Assembly: GCA_027622355.1 (NCBI GenBank)
Contig: JAQBZT010000067.1
Span: 1-10,827, forward strand
Source of the DNA: a bacterium
Lineage (GTDB): Bacteria > UBA8248
Direction: 5' to 3'
DNA length: 10,827 nt
The position numbers and the translations under genes were made by a program. The notes beneath the pieces are model-generated. The model was not told the origin of the DNA. It saw nothing but the letters and a program-made list of their open reading frames with translations, and made no database searches. This document shows, piece by piece, positions 7,220-10,827 of this stretch; position 1 is the stretch's first letter; each line of letters begins with the position of its first letter.

Positions 7220-7738
7220 TCAAGACGGACTTTCTTTTTCGTTCAGCTGCCTGTCGGCTTCCCGTAGTTTTTGGGAAAGCTGTCTTAAAAGGCCCATCGC
7301 CACTTTGTACCCGACGGCGGGGTCTTCGTTTTCGAGTATTTCTTTGGAGATGGCGAGCAGAATGGTTTTCTCTCCGGCGCATGCCGTGGCGTTCCGGGGG
7401 GCGTCCTCCAAAATGCCCATCTCTCCGAAGATTTCACCGGGCTTGAGCCGGGCCACCTCCTTCTCCCCAAGGCGGATAATCACTTCACCCGATACAATAA
7501 AATAAAATGAGGTTCCCGTCTCCCCTTTTCTGAAAATGTGCCGTCCCGATTCAAAAGTTACGCGTTTGCATAATTTGAGGATTTCCCCGATTTCGAATTC
7601 CGTCATCTCCCGGAAGAATTCATAGCTGCCTTGGAGCTTGTTGATGACGATTTGAATCTCCCAGGGAAGCGCTTTTCGGAAAACAATTCGCTTCACCTCC
7701 GATTCGTTCAGGGGCCGAAAAGGCTGTTGGGTTTTCAT
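7220..7738 (-). CDS. Stand-alone cyclic-nucleotide-binding domain protein (first of three)
   Basis: A 172-residue single CNB-domain protein, paralogous to the two genes that follow. Order: lead-in helices (LPWEIQIVINKLQGSYEFF), beta-roll (FRKGETGTSFYFIVSGEVII), phosphate-binding cassette FGEMGILEDAPRNATA with Glu106 and Arg115, then helix LRQLSQKLREADRQL. Where the sisters have Arg-Ser-Ala after the cassette this one has Arg-Asn-Ala, a possible difference in phosphate contact. No output domain. The ATG at 7738 lies 1 nt after the TAA of the M20 gene (reads TAAAATG), which implies translational coupling. The open frame extends to 7834, but that would overlap the M20 gene by 95 nt and add a stretch with no counterpart in the sisters. 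Local base composition is AT-richer than in the flanking metabolic genes. Confidence 0.85.
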   Translation of the reverse strand: MKTQQPFRPLNESEVKRIVFRKALPWEIQIVINKLQGSYEFFREMTEFEIGEILKLCKRVTFESGRHIFRKGETGTSFYFIVSGEVIIRLGEKEVARLKPGEIFGEMGILEDAPRNATACAGEKTILLAISKEILENEDPAVGYKVAMGLLRQLSQKLREADRQLNEKESPS

Positions 7739-7739
7739 T

Positions 7740-8921
7740 TTATTTTTTCCCCAGTGAAAAACGCTCCACGAGCTCGACGAGTATTCGTGCAGACGTTTCC
7801 AGTTGGGCGGTTTCGATGAATTCATCAGGCGCATGGGCCTGTTCGATGTTTCCGGGGCCGAAGAGAAAGCACCGCCGGCTTCCGGTCATGGCGGCCACCA
7901 GGCCGGCGTCGGAGTAATAGCTGACGCCGCCCATCCTCAATTCCTCTCCCGTCGTGTCGCGGTACGCCTCCCGCATGAGTTCCGTGAAATCATCTTTCGC
8001 GTCGGAGAGGATGGGCGGGCGATCGACGGACAGGGCGGCGACCCTTCCTGCTGTGCCGGGGGCCGCTGCGCATCCCTCGGCCGCCGCTTTTTCCACCAGT
8101 TCCTGAATGTCCGGCACCTTCAGCGGCGGAACGAACCGCACGTCCACCTCGACGCGGCACCGATCGGCAACGATGTTCGTCTTTCTCCCGCCCTCGATGA
8201 CGCTGGCGACCACGGTTGTCTTTCCGAGTTCGGGGTGACGGTGGGCGAGTCCGTCCACCTGATCCTGAAGCGTGATGATGGTTTGCGCGGCGGCGTAAAT
8301 CGCGTCCGCGCCCATGTGCGGAGCGGCGGCGTGTGCGCTTTTACCGGTGAAAAAGATCTCGTACCACATGGCCCCTTTCTGGGCTGTCATCAAATGAAGG
8401 TTTGTCGGCTCGCAGGAGAGTACGATGTCCGCCGGGCCGATGCGCCCGCGCGTGACGGCCGACGCCGCCCCCCGCATCCACGGGCTCTCTTCGTCCACCA
8501 CCAGGCAGCAGCGCACCGGTCGCCTAATTTTGGCGCCGCCATCCGCCATCTTTTTGAGAAATTTGAAAGCGATCAGCGCGGCGGCCAGACCGCCCTTCAT
8601 GTCGCATGCGCCCCGGCCCCAGATGCGCCCTCCCTCGCGCAGCGGCGCAAAGGGACTTTTGGTCCAGCCCTCCCCCGCCGGAACGGTGTCCATGTGGTTC
8701 AAAAAGACGAGGGCGGGCTCGCCGGAGGGGCCGCCCACCTCGGCGGTCAGATTTTCACGGCCGGGCTCGACGGAATCGCGCTCGACGCTGACGCCGATGC
8801 CGTGAAAAAAAGTTTCCAGCCGATCTGCCATGGCGCTCTCGTTTCCGGTCGGATTCTCGCTGGGGATCCGGATGAGTTCTTCGGTCAGCACGAGAACCTC
8901 TTCGATCAAGGCGGATGTCAT
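7740..8921 (-). CDS. M20-family metallo-deacylase/peptidase (ArgE/DapE-like)
   Basis: A 393-residue dinuclear-zinc hydrolase of the M20 family, which cleaves N-acyl-amino acids or dipeptide-like substrates in the cytoplasm. Visible ligands and catalytic residues: NHMDTVP with His76 and Asp78; GRGACDMKGG with bridging Asp107; VDEES with catalytic Glu144 and metal ligand Glu145; SCEPTN with Glu171; GKSAHAAAPHMG with the lid-domain His197; and near the C-terminus GPGNIEQAHAPDE with His362. The length fits ArgE/DapE-type deacylases. A full catalytic set is present, but motifs alone do not separate acetylornithine deacetylase, succinyl-DAP desuccinylase and peptidase activities. AAGGGGGG at 8928-8935, 6 nt upstream of the ATG, gives a strong ribosome site. 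It sits 68 nt after anmK and 1 nt before a CNB gene, so a role in muropeptide-derived peptide processing is possible but inferred only from context. Confidence 0.87.
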   Translation of the reverse strand: MTSALIEEVLVLTEELIRIPSENPTGNESAMADRLETFFHGIGVSVERDSVEPGRENLTAEVGGPSGEPALVFLNHMDTVPAGEGWTKSPFAPLREGGRIWGRGACDMKGGLAAALIAFKFLKKMADGGAKIRRPVRCCLVVDEESPWMRGAASAVTRGRIGPADIVLSCEPTNLHLMTAQKGAMWYEIFFTGKSAHAAAPHMGADAIYAAAQTIITLQDQVDGLAHRHPELGKTTVVASVIEGGRKTNIVADRCRVEVDVRFVPPLKVPDIQELVEKAAAEGCAAAPGTAGRVAALSVDRPPILSDAKDDFTELMREAYRDTTGEELRMGGVSYYSDAGLVAAMTGSRRCFLFGPGNIEQAHAPDEFIETAQLETSARILVELVERFSLGKK

Positions 8922-8989
8922 GGTGTACCCCCCTTATCATTCGTCAATATCAATTTGCCTGTTATGCAGAAAAATGTCAGTGAGGCGGG

Positions 8990-10192
8990 TCACTTCAAAA
9001 ATGTGATGTGGTTCCGCCCGGGTGTGATATTTCCCAAAATGACTTGCCTTTTCGCGCCTGTGGCGGCGGGAACATTGGCTGGAATTCCGCTCAGCGCGGC
9101 CCAGCCCAGGAGGGCAAAGGCGATCGCCTCGATGGAATCCGGCGGGAAGCCGCGCTCGGCGCTGCCGACCACGGGCAGCGGGGAGAGTTTTTCACGCAAA
9201 AATGCCATGAGCGTTTCGTTGTGCACGCCGCCGCCGCCGGCGATAACCTCGGAGACAGTTTGATCGCGCGGAAAAAATTCCCGGATGGCGCGGGCGGCGC
9301 ATTCCGCGGAAAAATCGGTCAGCGTGGCCATTTGATCTTCGGGAGAGGCCCCTTCCCGCTCCAGCGATTCGAGGGCCGAGTTCAGAAACCCCGCTCCGAA
9401 AGTCTCCCGGCCGGTGCTTTTCGGGGGCGCCTTGGACAGATAAGGATGCCGCAGGAGTTCGCGGAGCACGGCTTCGTGTACCGCGCCTTTTTTCGCCCGT
9501 GCGCCGCCGCGGTCGAAGCGCTCGGCCCCGCCCGTGGTTTTCTCCATCAGTGCGTCGAGCAGCATGTTGGCGGGCCCGGTGTCGAACCCCGTCATCCCTT
9601 CCGCGCCGCGGGGCGGGATCAGGGTGATGTTGGCGATACCGCCGAGGTTCAAAAAAGCGGCCATTTCGTTTTCCTTTCCAAAAAGTTGGCCGTGGGCCCA
9701 CGGGGTGAGGGGCGCCCCGGTGCCGCCCGCCGCGATGTCGCGGGAGCGGAAATCGGCCACCACGGTGCATCCTGTCCGCTCGGCGATGATCGCCGCGTCG
9801 CCGATTTGAAGCGTCGAGGGAAGAAGGGCGCCGTGGGCGCCGGCCCCTCCTTCCGGCAAATGGCGGATGGTCTGCCCGTGGCTGGCGATGAAATCCACCT
9901 GATCGGGCACGGCGCCGCTTTCCGCAATGAGTGCGATGGCCGCCTCGGCGAAGACTTCACCGACTTCCCTGTGGAGCGAGCAGATCTCCGCGGTGCCCAG
10001 GCCGGGTTCACCCCCCGCGAGAAGGACCCGCGCCCTCAAGTCCTTTGGATAGGGCCTCGCATGAAACCCCAAAAGTTCCACCATCGGGATCCGGCCGGGA
10101 GCGATGCGGCAAAGGGCCGCGTCCACGCCGTCCGCCGAGGTTCCCGACATGAGCCCGACGGCGATGCGCTCTTTCGAAGGAGGGGGCGTCAC
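8990..10192 (-). CDS. anmK: Anhydro-N-acetylmuramic acid kinase (AnmK)
   Basis: A 400-residue ATP-dependent sugar kinase that opens and phosphorylates 1,6-anhydro-MurNAc released by lytic transglycosylases, giving MurNAc-6-P for the MurQ etherase. Motifs in order: GLMSGTSADGVDAAL (residues 13-27, phosphate loop); ASHGQTI; LQIGDAA; VADFRSRDIAAGGTGAPLTP (Asp152 at the position of the catalytic base); LNLGGIANIT; GFDTGPANMLLDAL; PPKSTGRETFG; and AGGGGVHNETLM (ATP side). The open frame continues upstream to 10732, but that part overlaps the transglycosylase in another frame and has no AnmK character. The first start close to the GLMSGTS motif is GTG at 10190-10192, which overlaps the upstream TGA as GTGA, so translation is probably coupled and no strong ribosome site is needed. 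NagZ and MurQ are not in the window. Confidence 0.93.
   Translation of the reverse strand: MTPPPSKERIAVGLMSGTSADGVDAALCRIAPGRIPMVELLGFHARPYPKDLRARVLLAGGEPGLGTAEICSLHREVGEVFAEAAIALIAESGAVPDQVDFIASHGQTIRHLPEGGAGAHGALLPSTLQIGDAAIIAERTGCTVVADFRSRDIAAGGTGAPLTPWAHGQLFGKENEMAAFLNLGGIANITLIPPRGAEGMTGFDTGPANMLLDALMEKTTGGAERFDRGGARAKKGAVHEAVLRELLRHPYLSKAPPKSTGRETFGAGFLNSALESLEREGASPEDQMATLTDFSAECAARAIREFFPRDQTVSEVIAGGGGVHNETLMAFLREKLSPLPVVGSAERGFPPDSIEAIAFALLGWAALSGIPANVPAATGAKRQVILGNITPGRNHITFLK
10189..10192 (-). promoter_or_regulatory. GTGA stop-start overlap coupling the transglycosylase gene to anmK
   Basis: On the - strand the last bases of the transglycosylase gene read GTGA: TGA (10191-10189) is its stop and GTG (10192-10190) is the preferred anmK start. 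This arrangement usually means re-initiation by the same ribosome, and it fixes the anmK N-terminus in the absence of a clear Shine-Dalgarno sequence. Confidence 0.6.
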
Positions 10193-10827
10193 GGCGTTTG
10201 ACCCGCGGGGGATGGGGGCAGATTCATCCGGGCGTAGATGCGCTGGTATTCCCAGTAGTATCCGAGCACCCGCTGGATGTACTTGCGGGTTTCCTCGTAG
10301 GGGATGCGCTGGATGAAAACCTCGATGGAGTCGTTTCCGCGGGCGCGCCACCATCTTTTGACGGGGGTTTGTCCGGCGTTGTAACTGGCGATGGCGGGAA
10401 CGAGGGCGCCTTTGAAGGTGCGTACCAGGTTGCCGAGGTGGCGGGCCCCCAGATTGACGTTGACCTGCGGGTTGAACAACTCCCGCGAATCCTTGAGGCG
10501 GACCTTGTGAATCCGGGCCAGCCGGCGGCCCGTGCCCGGCATGAGCTGCATCAGCCCGATGGCGCCCGCTCTTGAAAACGCGTTCGGGTCGAATGCGCTC
10601 TCCGCCATGATGATGGAATTGACGAGAAGGGGGTCCGCGCCATTTGAGAGCTTTCGCTTGAGTTGCAGGGGAAATGCGGTTTCCCAGAATTCGGCCGGAA
10701 GGTCCTGTCCGCCTCCCTGGATCGCCGGCCAAAAGCCTTCCCGGAGGATTTTGATCGCCCGCTTCGCGTCATTCCCCCGCGCGAAGGCGTGGGCGGCGCG
10801 GTAGCGGAAAAAGGAATTGTCCCCGAG
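10189..10827 (-). CDS. slt: Soluble lytic murein transglycosylase, Slt70-like catalytic domain (5' end beyond the window)
   Basis: The frame is open from 10827 to the TGA at 10189, giving 212 residues of the C-terminal part of a larger protein; the ATG at 10608 lies inside the catalytic domain and is not the start. The first about 50 residues (FFRYRAAHAFARGN, EGFWPAI, FWETAFPL) match the helical U/L-domain to catalytic-domain junction of Slt-type enzymes. The GH23-type lysozyme-like domain follows: SIIMAESAFDPNA with catalytic Glu76, AIGLMQLMPGTG, LFNPQVNVNLGARHL, ASYNAGQTPVKRW and FIQRIPYEETRKYIQRVL. Such enzymes act in the periplasm and cleave the MurNAc-GlcNAc bond to leave 1,6-anhydro-MurNAc, which is the sugar that AnmK, encoded by the overlapping next gene, phosphorylates. 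Signal peptide and N-terminal domain lie outside the window, so localisation is inferred from the family. Confidence 0.9.
   Translation of the reverse strand, partial: LGDNSFFRYRAAHAFARGNDAKRAIKILREGFWPAIQGGGQDLPAEFWETAFPLQLKRKLSNGADPLLVNSIIMAESAFDPNAFSRAGAIGLMQLMPGTGRRLARIHKVRLKDSRELFNPQVNVNLGARHLGNLVRTFKGALVPAIASYNAGQTPVKRWWRARGNDSIEVFIQRIPYEETRKYIQRVLGYYWEYQRIYARMNLPPSPAGQTP

Noticed and set aside
5997..7738. CNB proteins as CRP/FNR-type transcription factors
   Set aside because: After the C-terminal helix the proteins end within about 10-30 residues, leaving no room for a helix-turn-helix domain.
7739..7834. Upstream start for the first CNB gene, adding 32 residues
   Set aside because: It would overlap the end of the M20 gene by 95 nt, and the added residues have no counterpart in the two sister proteins. 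The ATG at 7738 is 1 nt from the M20 stop.
8922..8989. AT-rich gap between anmK and the M20 gene as a promoter region
   Set aside because: TTGACG and GATAAG occur, but not at a workable spacing. Apart from the ribosome site no element can be supported.
7803..9263. A 486-codon + strand frame opposite the M20 gene and the 3' end of anmK
   Set aside because: It spans two genes with complete motif sets on the other strand, has no recognisable domain and is an artefact of high GC3.
9008..10201. A 397-codon + strand frame opposite anmK
   Set aside because: It is entirely antisense to a confidently identified anmK and shows no family features.
10193..10732. N-terminal extension of anmK by 180 codons to an upstream start at 10732
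   Set aside because: The added stretch overlaps the transglycosylase catalytic domain in another frame, is low-complexity Pro/Arg/His-rich and is absent from AnmK proteins. The GTG at 10192 with a GTGA overlap gives the usual length.

Overview
The window is a dense, GC-rich bacterial chromosomal segment in which almost every base is coding and the longest gene-free gap is 73 nt. It suggests a Gram-negative host. It carries three steps of muropeptide turnover and recycling (a lytic transglycosylase, anhydro-MurNAc kinase AnmK and GlcNAc-6-P deacetylase NagA) plus an inner-membrane TPR protein with a FimV-like layout. GC content and the mix of genes would fit a deltaproteobacterium-like lineage or a related candidate phylum, but nothing here fixes the taxonomy.

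Layout. The left half reads on the + strand: the nearly complete 3' part of nagA (1-1197), an N-acyl-D-amino-acid deacylase (1270-2859), and a 1037-residue protein (2877-5990) with one N-terminal membrane segment, a roughly 600-residue acidic disordered linker and about eight C-terminal TPRs. The right half reads entirely on the - strand in the order slt-like lytic transglycosylase (enters from beyond 10827, ends 10189), anmK (10192-8990), M20 deacylase/peptidase (8921-7740), then three tandem paralogous single-domain cyclic-nucleotide-binding (CNB) proteins (7738-7220, 7149-6577, 6503-5997). The two halves converge with 6 nt between the facing stop codons.

How it may work together. Slt-type enzymes release 1,6-anhydro-muropeptides; AnmK turns anhydro-MurNAc into MurNAc-6-P; after MurQ (not in this window) GlcNAc-6-P is deacetylated by NagA. 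The D-aminoacylase and the M20 enzyme could process acylated amino-acid or peptide products, but their substrates cannot be read from sequence. slt and anmK overlap by 4 nt (GTGA) and the M20 gene and first CNB gene are 1 nt apart, so the - strand block is probably one transcription unit. That would place three cyclic-nucleotide sensors without output domains at the tail of a cell-wall recycling operon.

The most unusual items are the CNB trio, each retaining the Glu and Arg of a phosphate-binding cassette, and the acidic linker of the TPR protein, which contains a recurring short motif of the form acidic-Glu-[Ile/Met/Ser]-x-Leu. No RNA genes, CRISPR arrays, insertion sequences or attachment sites were seen.
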